A stretch of DNA of 64,000 bases from Altibacter sp. Its GTDB lineage: Bacteria; Bacteroidota; Bacteroidia; Flavobacteriales; Flavobacteriaceae. Made by a program: the position numbers and the translations under genes. Position 1 is the first letter of the stretch. Every line of letters begins with the position of its first letter. The DNA is taken from positions 25,195 through 89,194 of the forward strand of contig NZ_JAIOHK010000033.1 of the NCBI RefSeq assembly GCF_019913785.1. Direction: 5' to 3'. This document shows positions 20,614 to 28,307 of the stretch, in pieces. Under the pieces are notes generated by a model. That model worked only from the letters and a program-made list of their open reading frames with translations. It was not told the DNA's origin and did no database searches.

Positions 20614-21123
20614 TTATATATTTTCAATATCCTTCCGAAGCGTTGCCAATGCCTGACTCATACGTTTCTCGACTGCTTTTACAGAAATTTCCAAGATTTC
20701 GGCTATTTCTCGATATTTTTTTCCGTCGATGCGATTCATTAAAAAGGCGGTTCGTTGTGCCTCCGTTAGATTTGCAATAGCCGATTCAAGTTTTTTTAGA
20801 AATTGCTTTTCTTCCAAGATGTATTCGGGCGATTGACTATCTACCTTCGTTGGCTGAAGCTGGGCGTGCTTAAGCACCACCTTTTTATGTGCCACTTCGT
20901 TTAAAAAAGTATTATTGGCAACGGTGTACAAGAATGATTTTGCCTTCCCTAAAGGTACCTTTGCACAGTTTTGCCACAATTTTATAAATGCCTCTTGCAC
21001 CAAATCATCGGCCTGTGCCGAATCCCCACATTTGTAATATATAAAGCGCCAAATGGGTTTTCCATAGTCCTTATAGACCTGATTGAATATATGTTCATTA
21101 CAAACGTTTTCTATATCTTTCAT
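20614..21123 (-). CDS. ECF RNA polymerase sigma factor
   Basis: The 169-residue product starts at the ATG at 21123 (MKDIENVCNEHIFNQVY). An upstream in-frame ATG at 21144 lies within the predicted promoter element. Region 2 shows DDLVQEAFIKLWQN, and region 4 shows LTEAQRTAFLMNRIDGKKYREIAEILEISVKAVEKRMSQAL-type helix-turn-helix features. This sigma/FecR/TonB-receptor order is the classical cell-surface signalling set of the Bacteroidota. It would direct transcription of its own operon and perhaps of the divergent lipoprotein genes. Confidence 0.93.
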   Translation of the reverse strand: MKDIENVCNEHIFNQVYKDYGKPIWRFIYYKCGDSAQADDLVQEAFIKLWQNCAKVPLGKAKSFLYTVANNTFLNEVAHKKVVLKHAQLQPTKVDSQSPEYILEEKQFLKKLESAIANLTEAQRTAFLMNRIDGKKYREIAEILEISVKAVEKRMSQALATLRKDIENI

Positions 21124-21141
21124 GCACGATGAGGTGTAAAC

Positions 21142-21149
21142 CAAAGATA
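21142..21149 (-). promoter_or_regulatory. TATCTTTG -7 promoter element for the ECF sigma gene
   Basis: Read on the minus strand this is TATCTTTG, an exact primary-sigma -7 match. It ends 18 bases upstream of the ATG at 21123. It implies that at least basal transcription of the operon comes from the housekeeping sigma factor. Confidence 0.5.
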
Positions 21150-21185
21150 TTTAAAAAGTTTTAAAAATAGGGGTAGGGTAAGCCT

Positions 21186-21205
21186 GTATTAAATTGTTTT
21201 AATAC
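21186..21205. promoter_or_regulatory. GTATTAAA-ttgt-TTTAATAC dyad
   Basis: A perfect 8-bp inverted repeat with a 4-base centre lies between the divergent ECF operon and the lipoprotein genes, 21 bases before the first lipoprotein ATG. It could be an operator or a short leader hairpin. Confidence 0.35.
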
Positions 21206-21226
21206 CAAAGTGCCCCAGATTAATAA

Positions 21227-22993
21227 ATGTATATGAAACGACTACTACAATTTACTTTGACGCTTCTACTGTTAGCGGTAGTGCTAACTGCATGTCAAAA
21301 AGAAGAGAAGGTGCTTATCGATGAAACCGATGCCGAAACAATTACGGCAAATTCGACCGTAACCCAATTCCTTATTCGTGCAGCGGAAAATGCAGGAAAC
21401 TTCGATGATCTAATTGATGGATTTAGCTGCGGAAGTATCGTACTTCCTATTACCGTTATTGCAAACGGACAAGAGGTTGTGATTAATTCGGAAGAAGATT
21501 TCGCGCTTGTTGCCGCTATTTTTGACCAATTTCCCAACGATACGGATACCTTGGAAATCCTTTTCCCTATTACCATTTTGCTGGAAGATTTTACAGAAGT
21601 AATTATCAATAGTCAAGCCGACCTGGATGCCATTATAGCGCTATGTGATGGCGATTTGGATGACGCGATCGAATGTGTAGATTTTGTGTATCCCATCACT
21701 TTCTTTCTGTATAATAGTAACCAACAGCAGACCGATACGGTTACCGTAAATTCAAGTTACGAGCTGTATCTTTTCCTGAGCAATTTGGATAGCGACGATT
21801 ATTTCAGTATTGAATTTCCGGTGTCGGTAATCGTGAATGGGGAGACTACAGAGGTACATACCAATACCGAATTACTGGACATTATAAGCAATGCAAATTG
21901 TGACGATGATCCTATTAATAACGACTTTACGGAAGACCTTACATCCGGGACTTGGTATATTACCTATTATTTTGATGAATATGATGAAACGGGAAATTTT
22001 ACCGATTATGCCTTCACCTTTAATTCAGATAATACCGCACAAGCCTCCAATGGAAGTACTGGAATTCCGGGAACCTGGGGCACGAATGAAGATTTTACAT
22101 ATTTAGATTTAAACTTCGGAAGTGATTTTCCTTTTAATGAATTATATGCGAGCTGGGATATAATTGAGGCTTCTTCCGAAGAAATTCGAACTAAGGATGT
22201 GAGTGGTGGCAATGGTAGCATAGATTACCTCACCTTTGGGCGAACGCCGAACGATGGTTCAAATGATGACGTCAATGCTTTTATTGAGCAGTTGACAACC
22301 GGGCTTTGGTACGTTAATTTATTTGAAGATGATGGTGCGAACGACACATGTAATTACCACGAATACGCGTTTAATTTTAATACCAATGGTACGGCAACTG
22401 CTACCGGAAGTACCGAGACCAAAGATGGTTTCTGGACAGTAGAAGTGGATAGTGGTGGTGATCTGGAACTTATATTGAATTTCGAATACAACAATAGCGA
22501 TGACCCATTTAAAGAACTAAATGACGATTGGGACGTACTCGATTTTGATGTATCCTTCCTCAATTTAAAAGATACAAGTGGTAGTGGTACCAATTATCTG
22601 GATTTTGGACGTGAAACCAGCCCCGATTGTGGTGGTGGTGGAGGAGGCCCTGATCCGCAGGAACTTATAGATATAATGGTTGCAGGTACCTGGTATGTTG
22701 ATACCTTCTTGGATAATGGAGATGATGAAACGGGCGACTTCAACGGCTATAATTTCAATTTCTATGCGAATCAAACAGTCTTGGCAACCAACGGTTCAGA
22801 AAATGTGTATGGGATATGGGTCGTAACCCTACAATCTGACGAACTCAATTTCGAGTTTGATATGGATAGCCCTATTAATGGTGCAGATGATCAAGAATAC
22901 AAGGTACTGCAGTTTACCGAAACCACAACCACCCTTATTACCAAGGACAGCAATGGCAATATTGAAGATACGCTCATATTTAAGAAAAATTAA
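21227..22993 (+). CDS. Modular lipoprotein: four short beta repeats plus three tandem ~105-residue modules
   Basis: The 588-residue lipoprotein has its lipobox Cys at 23 in VVLTAC. Residues of about 67-225 contain four short repeats built on F-P-I-T-V followed by a V-N-S-type strand. Residues 238-340, 356-462 and 483-588 are three copies of a module. Each starts with G-T/L-W-Y, has a central FxFN...G..ATNGS and a G-x-W, and ends in a TKDxSGxxxxxLxFGR-type strand. The module resembles lipocalin-like single domains of Bacteroidota lipoproteins. Asp/Asn content is high. ATGs at 21227 and 21233 are both possible starts. The next gene encodes one further copy. Function is unknown. Divergence from the ECF/FecR/TonB locus suggests a surface role in the same response. 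Confidence 0.85.
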   Translation: MYMKRLLQFTLTLLLLAVVLTACQKEEKVLIDETDAETITANSTVTQFLIRAAENAGNFDDLIDGFSCGSIVLPITVIANGQEVVINSEEDFALVAAIFDQFPNDTDTLEILFPITILLEDFTEVIINSQADLDAIIALCDGDLDDAIECVDFVYPITFFLYNSNQQQTDTVTVNSSYELYLFLSNLDSDDYFSIEFPVSVIVNGETTEVHTNTELLDIISNANCDDDPINNDFTEDLTSGTWYITYYFDEYDETGNFTDYAFTFNSDNTAQASNGSTGIPGTWGTNEDFTYLDLNFGSDFPFNELYASWDIIEASSEEIRTKDVSGGNGSIDYLTFGRTPNDGSNDDVNAFIEQLTTGLWYVNLFEDDGANDTCNYHEYAFNFNTNGTATATGSTETKDGFWTVEVDSGGDLELILNFEYNNSDDPFKELNDDWDVLDFDVSFLNLKDTSGSGTNYLDFGRETSPDCGGGGGGPDPQELIDIMVAGTWYVDTFLDNGDDETGDFNGYNFNFYANQTVLATNGSENVYGIWVVTLQSDELNFEFDMDSPINGADDQEYKVLQFTETTTTLITKDSNGNIEDTLIFKKN

Positions 22994-23040
22994 AAAAAAA
23001 TTGAATAAAGAAATTAACAACAAAACAATCTAAGAAAACT

Positions 23041-23517
23041 ATGAAAAAGAGAATTTTTAACACAATGGTAGTGATTTCCCTAACGGCCGCACTTGGCGCT
23101 TGTAGCCCTTCCGATGATTCAAATCAGCCCAACATTTCAAGCGCCGAGCAAACGGCCAACCTGGTACGCCAGGGTACTTGGGAAATCACCTACTTCTACG
23201 ATACAGACCAAGATGAAACCGGTAACTTTAGTGGCTATAGTTTTAGTTTTAATCAAGACGGAACGCTAGTTGCGGTTAATGGAAGCACTACGGTTACCGG
23301 TAGTTGGTCTGTAGTAGATGGAAGTAACAATTCCAGTGATGATGACGGCAGCAGTAGTGATGACGACGATTTTAATATCTTTTTCTCTGCTCCAAGAGAT
23401 TTCGAAGATCTTACCGATGATTGGGATATTATTTCCAGCAGTGAAACTAAAATTGAATTGATTGATGTAAGCGGTGGAAATGGAGGTACCGACTACCTAA
23501 CATTTACAAAGAACTAA
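23041..23517 (+). CDS. Single-module lipoprotein, paralogue of the preceding gene's C-terminal modules
   Basis: The 158-residue lipoprotein has its lipobox Cys at 21 (LGACSPSDDSN). It carries one copy of the module that occurs three times in the preceding protein. Shared points are QGTWEITYFYDTDQDETGNF against SGTWYITYYFDEYDETGNF, VNGSTTVTGSWSV, a DDWDII segment, and a final DVSGGNGGTDYLTF that nearly repeats one copy upstream. An Asp/Ser run (about 95-115) is inserted in the middle. It follows the larger gene by 47 bases and is probably co-transcribed. Tandem duplication followed by separation into a free-standing gene is the simplest origin. Confidence 0.85.
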   Translation: MKKRIFNTMVVISLTAALGACSPSDDSNQPNISSAEQTANLVRQGTWEITYFYDTDQDETGNFSGYSFSFNQDGTLVAVNGSTTVTGSWSVVDGSNNSSDDDGSSSDDDDFNIFFSAPRDFEDLTDDWDIISSSETKIELIDVSGGNGGTDYLTFTKN

Positions 23518-23539
23518 CAATAGGTGGATTAGTTAGTTA

Positions 23540-23602
23540 GAGGCATTCAGGAATAAAGATTGGAAGAAAATTGCTTTGAAAAAGATTTATATTGAATGCC
23601 TC
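23540..23602 (+). repeat. Long-range inverted repeat after the lipoprotein genes
   Basis: GAGGCATTCA at 23540-23549 and TGAATGCCTC at 23593-23602 are exact complements, 43 bases apart, with ATTTTT after the right arm. It could be a long-loop terminator or the ends of a small lost element. Confidence 0.45.
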
Positions 23603-23640
23603 ATTTTTAAAACTTACACCACCACAATTTTTTGCCCCGG

Positions 23641-23677
23641 AAAACCGGCTGGATTTATTCAGTCGGTTTTTATTTTT
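23641..23677 (+). terminator. Terminator between convergent lipoprotein genes
   Basis: An 11-bp stem, AAAACCGGCTG with CAGTCGGTTTT (one G-U pair), has an 8-base loop and is followed by TATTTTTT. It is oriented to stop plus-strand transcription from the modular lipoprotein pair. Confidence 0.75.
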
Positions 23678-23696
23678 TGATCGGTGTTAGCAATGC

Positions 23697-24107
23697 TCAA
23701 TCGACTAATTCTTCCAATAATTTTTCAAGTGCTGATCGTTTTTCTGAAGGCAATAAAATAACCCTGGAAATGTCTTTTCCATTAGATTCAGCCAGTAAAA
23801 TGGCGGTACGCATTTCTCGCCGGTCGATATGGGACAAGGTGTCTTGTTGAAGTGTTTCGGCTAGCTGAACGATTTTCCTAAAGGTCTTTTGCGTAATGGG
23901 AATGACCGCTTTTTCACCCCCGCTATACACTCCCGAAGAACTCTCTTTTGGAGTTATGGGATCGTATCGAACTTCCGAAGAAGAGATGGTGTACGTATTG
24001 TTATTTTGATCGGTATAGAAATATATCATTTTATCAACTCGATCACCACAGCCCGTAAGGACAAAAAGCATCAAAACACAGCCATATAAGGAAAGAAGTT
24101 GTTTCAC
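23697..24107 (-). CDS. Hypothetical lipoprotein
   Basis: The 136-residue lipoprotein has its lipobox Cys at 20 in FVLTGCGD. The mature part has YFYTDQNNNTYTISSSEVRYDPITP followed by a predicted helical half (FRKIVQLAETLQQDT, EKRSALEKLLEELVD). No recognised domain. It starts three bases after the stop of the M28 peptidase gene, so the two probably form a small operon with the peptidase first. Confidence 0.7.
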   Translation of the reverse strand: MKQLLSLYGCVLMLFVLTGCGDRVDKMIYFYTDQNNNTYTISSSEVRYDPITPKESSSGVYSGGEKAVIPITQKTFRKIVQLAETLQQDTLSHIDRREMRTAILLAESNGKDISRVILLPSEKRSALEKLLEELVD

Positions 24108-24110
24108 AAT

Positions 24111-25598
24111 TTATCGATTGTACAGTTTTTTACCCACAGCTTCGTATTTGTCACCACCCGTCCAAGAAGGAGTGCTGGGATCATTGGCAATATTTCTTCC
24201 TGCCAGTACATAGGCCTTAAAGAACTTCAGCAAATACGCATAATCCAGCGTATCGGCTTCGTCTCCAGGTCTGTGATAGTATTCGGTCACCATTCCATTA
24301 AAGGCCGTAAACCCAAGACTGAAAGTGGGTGCCGGGATTCCTTTGGCTGCAAAATGTACATTGTCACTGCGATCAAAAAGACCTTCTTCGGGAGCCGGAT
24401 CATCGATGGCTGTAAGTCCGAATGCAGTCGCGGCATCTTTTATATTTTGAGCTGCCGTTGTGCGATTTAGCCCAATGACAGTTGCCAATGAAGTATCGTT
24501 ATAACCTCCGTTATCACTGTTAAAACAATACACCATTTGGTTTAATGGCAATACCGGATTATTTACATAGTATTCACTTCCCAACAAGCCTTTTTCTTCT
24601 CCGGTAAACAGGATGAACAGCGCAGATCGTTTTGTTGGGTATTTCGCTAGATTTTCTGCCATACTCAAGACCGTTGTCGTGCCCACCGCATTGTCCCGTG
24701 CTCCGTTGTAAATCACATCCCCGGTCTCATCGGCTGCACCAATTCCCACATGATCGTAATGCGCCGAATAGATAATAAATTCATTCTTTAGTGTAGGATC
24801 CGTACCCTCGACCATTCCGATCACATTTTGTGAGCTAATCATTTCGGTTGTTCTCTCGGTCACCGAGAGTTCGATGCGAATCGATTTCTCTGCACTTATG
24901 GATGTAATAAAGCTGCTATTTTCATCGTGAAGCCACAGGTACACAAATCCCTTTCCTTGTTTCTTTTTCTCCACCTTATTCGAAGCCAATTCTAAACGAT
25001 CACTGTTAAAATTGTGTTCAATATATTCCCATATTGTACCGGGAGTTTGTACAAATTCCACAATTCCCAATGCCCCTGCTTTTTTAGCGAGTTCCATTTT
25101 TGTCTCGCGCAACCCAAAAGCCGAACGGGCATCTTGCGTTTCCGAGCTTCCTGCCTTTATATAAACCATCTTTTCGGTTACATCTTTTCCTTTATAATCC
25201 TCTTCTAGTCCATAACCAAGAAAAACAGCCTCTCCTTTAAAATCCATCTTACTGGCTTCTAACACTACTTTCTTTTTGTATTCGGTTCCGTTTATCTTTA
25301 AAAGTAGTTTTTTTGGCGGACTCACTTTCTGCATAGGTACTTGTTGGAAATAACTACCTGTCATTGAAACAGGCTGTACCCCATAGCTTCGGAGTGTATT
25401 TGCCAAATAGGAGGCGGCGATTTCAAGTTCAGGAGTTCCGGTTTCACGCCCTTTTAACAAATCGTCTGCAAGAAAATAGATATGACTTTCAATCGTATTT
25501 TTATTGACGGTTGCTTCAACCATTTCTTTTTCAGTTTGAGAAAAAAGCGGAGCAATGCCTATAAATAGGAAGGTAATTATAGTTGTAATAATTTGCAT
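24111..25598 (-). CDS. Secreted M28-family metallopeptidase
   Basis: The 495-residue product has a signal peptide (about 1-20) and an M28 (aminopeptidase-like) di-zinc catalytic domain. Expected ligands and catalytic residues are His280 in SAHYDHVG, Asp302 in NGARDNAVG, Glu334/Glu335 in FTGEEKGLLGSEYY, Asp362 in NSDNGG, and His442 in YYHRPGDE. Residues of about 120-260 are inserted before the zinc site and resemble a PA-type substrate-access domain. It probably trims peptides in the periplasm or outside the cell. A lipoprotein gene follows three bases downstream. Confidence 0.92.
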   Translation of the reverse strand: MQIITTIITFLFIGIAPLFSQTEKEMVEATVNKNTIESHIYFLADDLLKGRETGTPELEIAASYLANTLRSYGVQPVSMTGSYFQQVPMQKVSPPKKLLLKINGTEYKKKVVLEASKMDFKGEAVFLGYGLEEDYKGKDVTEKMVYIKAGSSETQDARSAFGLRETKMELAKKAGALGIVEFVQTPGTIWEYIEHNFNSDRLELASNKVEKKKQGKGFVYLWLHDENSSFITSISAEKSIRIELSVTERTTEMISSQNVIGMVEGTDPTLKNEFIIYSAHYDHVGIGAADETGDVIYNGARDNAVGTTTVLSMAENLAKYPTKRSALFILFTGEEKGLLGSEYYVNNPVLPLNQMVYCFNSDNGGYNDTSLATVIGLNRTTAAQNIKDAATAFGLTAIDDPAPEEGLFDRSDNVHFAAKGIPAPTFSLGFTAFNGMVTEYYHRPGDEADTLDYAYLLKFFKAYVLAGRNIANDPSTPSWTGGDKYEAVGKKLYNR

Positions 25599-25667
25599 AG
25601 TGGGTTTGGATTTGGTTTCAGTAAATTTTTTTTAAAAATCGTGTTGCGTTAAATAATTCGGGAAAGG

Positions 25668-26294
25668 TCACTCCAGATGATAAATTTCCATAATCCCTTT
25701 TAACACCTTGTTGAAATCAATGTTGAGGTCTATTAATTTACCCGTTTTAATATCTAATACCCAACCGTGAACCGTAAAGTTTCGGTCGCGGTGCGCAATC
25801 TGTACGTCAGCTGTCTTAATCGCATTTACACATTGTTCCTGTACGTTCAATTCGACCAAACGGCGGTATTTTTCTTCTTCATCTTCGATACTATTTAATT
25901 CCTGCCTGTGTAGTCTGTAAACATCGCGAATACTCCGTAACCAAGGGTTTAAAATACCCAAATCTTTTGATTCCATCGCTGCTTTAACACCTCCGCAGCC
26001 ATAATGACCGCAAATAATTAAGTGGTTCACTTTTAGAACACTTACCGCATAGTTGATAACAGACATGGCGCTCAGATCGAGGTTGGAAACCATATTGGCA
26101 ATGTTTCTCAAGATAAAAGCTTCTCCCGGTTTTGCACCCATAATTTCTTCGGCAGTCACCCGACTGTCACTACAGCCTATATATAGAACTTCAGGGCGTT
26201 GCCCTGCCGCAAGATTTTTGAAATAGTCGGGATCGAGTCCTAACTTTTCATTCACCCAATTCTGATTGTTTTTAAAAATTTGATCGATATTCAT
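25668..26294 (-). CDS. can: Beta-class carbonic anhydrase
   Basis: This enzyme interconverts CO2 and bicarbonate and supplies bicarbonate to carboxylases and to carbamoyl-phosphate synthase. The 208-residue product has the beta-class zinc site: Cys41, Asp43 and Arg45 in the CSDSR motif, and His97 and Cys100 in GHYGCGG. It has no signal peptide, so it is cytoplasmic. It is preceded by the remains of a sigma-factor gene and followed by the M28 peptidase gene 69 bases away. Confidence 0.95.
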   Translation of the reverse strand: MNIDQIFKNNQNWVNEKLGLDPDYFKNLAAGQRPEVLYIGCSDSRVTAEEIMGAKPGEAFILRNIANMVSNLDLSAMSVINYAVSVLKVNHLIICGHYGCGGVKAAMESKDLGILNPWLRSIRDVYRLHRQELNSIEDEEEKYRRLVELNVQEQCVNAIKTADVQIAHRDRNFTVHGWVLDIKTGKLIDLNIDFNKVLKGIMEIYHLE

Positions 26295-26369
26295 AATGTA
26301 AGGCAGCTATTTTTCGGTTTTAAAGATAACGAAAGTTTGATAACTACTTTTATTAAAAAATATACTTCC

Positions 26370-26797
26370 TCAGTTGTAGATTCCTGTCATTTTTTTCTGA
26401 AGAAATTGCTGCTCTTTTTTGGACTGCCTAAGTTGAATTGCCTTTTGATAATGCGCAAGTGCATCGGGAGTGCGGTGGAGTTTCTGATAAATTCCGCCCA
26501 AGCACGTATGGCAGATGTAATAATGCAACAATGGGATCTTCAGTAACAGCAAGCATCATGTCATAATACCCTAGAATAGCACCCCAGTTGGTGTCCCTAT
26601 ACGATTTTGAGATACAGTGTTCCATGGCGATAGCAGCTTCAAAATGATAGGTCGAAAAGGTATTGCCTTTACCGGCTTTGCGTAAATAGGCCCTGCCATG
26701 ACCAATGAGTTCTTTATTCCAAACACTTCGATCCTGCTGTTTTACTCGAAACGTCCGTAAGCTTGTCTCCTTTAAGTAAATTTTTAGTTATTAACGA
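26370..26797 (-). pseudogene. Decayed C-terminal part of a sigma-70-like factor with TPR-like tail
   Basis: On the minus strand an open stretch reads QQDRSVWNKELIGHGRAYL, then FEAAIAMEHCISKSYRDTNW, then YYDMMLAVTEDPIVALL. The similarity then moves to another frame: CHTCLGGIYQKLHRTPDALA and KKEQQFLQKK. Together they match the C-terminal region of the large sigma factors that end in a DUF6596/TPR-like domain (pattern QDRSLWN...Y.L.AAIA..H......TDW...Y.....P.P.V.LN). No sigma regions 2 or 4 remain upstream, and an in-frame stop precedes the open stretch. About 25-30 residues are also missing at the frame change. It is a truncated, frameshifted and internally deleted remnant filling the gap upstream of carbonic anhydrase. 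Confidence 0.75.
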
Positions 26798-26849
26798 CAA
26801 AGAAAACCATTGCCTGAAAGGCTAGTTTAGAATTATAAAAAGAGCCAAT

Positions 26850-27344
26850 TCAATTCATTTTATGTATAAATTGAAGTTTGGTTGTAGTAACTTCTGCCCC
26901 CTCGACCATTACTTTCTTTGAAACAATCCTCGCAACTAAGGTATCTTTTATTGTAGTGGAAGGTGTCACCACATAGAAGGATACTGTGAGTAGTTGTACC
27001 GAATCCGAAATCTTTTCCGGAACACCAATTTGTTGTACATCCTCGATGGATATCTTAGCCGTATTTAAAGGAATTTTAGTGGAATCACTAGATAGAGCAA
27101 CAAGTTGTTTGTGTATTTCATTTTTAAATTCGGGGTGTTGTTGCTGTAAAACAAGTAAATCAAAATAGTCCTGAAGTTTCTGAGTGGTTAAAGATTGATA
27201 CTCGAACGCTTCCGGAATTACCTCGTAGGAAGTGGCAGTGGCCTCTTCTTCAAGTAAGTCGAAGTTCTTGAGCGAATCCGACTTTTCACCATGGTTACAT
27301 GAAATTAAAAATAGCAGTATTAGTATATAGTATGCCGATCTCAT
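26850..27344 (-). CDS. Hypothetical lipoprotein with N-terminal motif shared with the DUF4349 protein
   Basis: The 164-residue lipoprotein has its lipobox Cys at 16 in LFLISCNHG. The segment TATSYEVIPEAFEYQS near residue 37 is similar to TTSFEVIEEESTK in the DUF4349 lipoprotein encoded divergently at 28374. The middle is helical (KLQDYFDLLVLQQQHPEFKNEI) and the end is a beta-rich domain. No known domain is recognised. It overlaps the upstream membrane protein gene by four bases, so the two are coupled and probably act together. Confidence 0.65.
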   Translation of the reverse strand: MRSAYYILILLFLISCNHGEKSDSLKNFDLLEEEATATSYEVIPEAFEYQSLTTQKLQDYFDLLVLQQQHPEFKNEIHKQLVALSSDSTKIPLNTAKISIEDVQQIGVPEKISDSVQLLTVSFYVVTPSTTIKDTLVARIVSKKVMVEGAEVTTTKLQFIHKMN

Positions 27345-28240
27345 TTCACCATAAATTTTAGTTTTACAATCTTTCCATCTTTATAGTGCTTGTCGAGTAT
27401 ATCTATATTCTTCAAGCTACTTGTTGGAATCGTCATTTTGCCAATAAAATCCTGCTTACTGTACAGTTCAATTCCGGAGTGTTTTTGAAAAACCTGATAG
27501 ATCTGGGCATCATCGGCAATTAGGTTGTTTAGCTGTTCTTTCCGTTTTTTCCAGTCTTCCACATTACCATTGCTGTAATACTGAAGCATGAGTGCGTAAT
27601 TATCGGTTGCAAGTTGAACGTTAGCATTACTATTTGAATTAATATGCCGAACAATGGTATCGGTCTTATGATAAGGTGATTGCACTACAAAACGAATCGT
27701 CTCTTCTTTGGTCATAAAGCTGAAACATCCTGTGGTATCTGTTTTCAGATAAATAGGGGATTGATCCAGAGAAAGAATTTTTATATCCAAGGGGATGTTT
27801 GTAATTGCCTCTCCCTTATCCTCATCGATCATACAAAAGTGAAATTCATTTTCCGAATTTAAGTTACCAACAATCAGAACTACTAGCGGAATTAACACCA
27901 ACATCCAACCGTATTTTTTTAAAGCACCGGTCTTTTTTATGGCGCCTACTTTTTGAAGGTGTGCCGCTTCATAATTATTCCAATTGGTATAACCCGCATA
28001 ACTGCTCAGTAAATTAAGCATATCGATACGGGGTAATTTTTTCGGCTTTTTCTTTAGGTAAGTATAGAACCACTTTTCGCTGACCCTCGCCTTTGTTTTG
28101 CTAAAAAGATCTTCCTGAAATGCCACAATAGCTTCACCTTTCCACTCCGACATATCCTCCGGCGCAAAATTATTCTCTAAAAAAGTACGCACAATGTCCT
28201 TTTTCAGAAGGGTAAGAAGATGTTGTTCAGTCTTGGTCAA
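27341..28240 (-). CDS. Single-pass membrane protein with cytoplasmic DNA-binding-like head
   Basis: The 299-residue product has a cytoplasmic N-terminal half (about 1-105) and one transmembrane helix (about 111-126, MLVLIPLVVLIVGNL). The periplasmic C-terminal half (about 127-299) has a carboxypeptidase-regulatory-like start (EAITNIPLDIKILSLDQSPI). The N-terminal half contains VSEKWFYTYLKKKPKKLPRIDMLNLLSSYAGYTNW. This resembles a helical domain found in many Bacteroidota proteins of regulatory type, where a helix-turn-helix-like region precedes L..YAGY..W. It may sense in the envelope and act in the cytoplasm, but this is inference. It is divergent from the DUF4349 gene across a structured intergenic region. 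Confidence 0.65.
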   Translation of the reverse strand: MTKTEQHLLTLLKKDIVRTFLENNFAPEDMSEWKGEAIVAFQEDLFSKTKARVSEKWFYTYLKKKPKKLPRIDMLNLLSSYAGYTNWNNYEAAHLQKVGAIKKTGALKKYGWMLVLIPLVVLIVGNLNSENEFHFCMIDEDKGEAITNIPLDIKILSLDQSPIYLKTDTTGCFSFMTKEETIRFVVQSPYHKTDTIVRHINSNSNANVQLATDNYALMLQYYSNGNVEDWKKRKEQLNNLIADDAQIYQVFQKHSGIELYSKQDFIGKMTIPTSSLKNIDILDKHYKDGKIVKLKFMVK

Positions 28241-28276
28241 ATGATTGTAATATACTGATAATCAATTAAATATAAA

Positions 28277-28294
28277 TTGTAAATTAATTTACAA
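28277..28294. promoter_or_regulatory. Perfect 18-bp palindrome TTGTAAATTAATTTACAA
   Basis: It lies in the 133-base gap between the divergent membrane-protein and DUF4349 genes, 37 bases from one start and 80 from the other. This is a typical position and size for the operator of a dimeric regulator acting on both directions. Confidence 0.45.
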
Positions 28295-28307
28295 CGGGTT
28301 TACTGGT

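Noticed and set aside
24099..24470. 123-codon plus-strand frame opposite the M28 peptidase
   Set aside because: It is entirely antisense to a gene with intact catalytic motifs, and its translation has no coherent domain.
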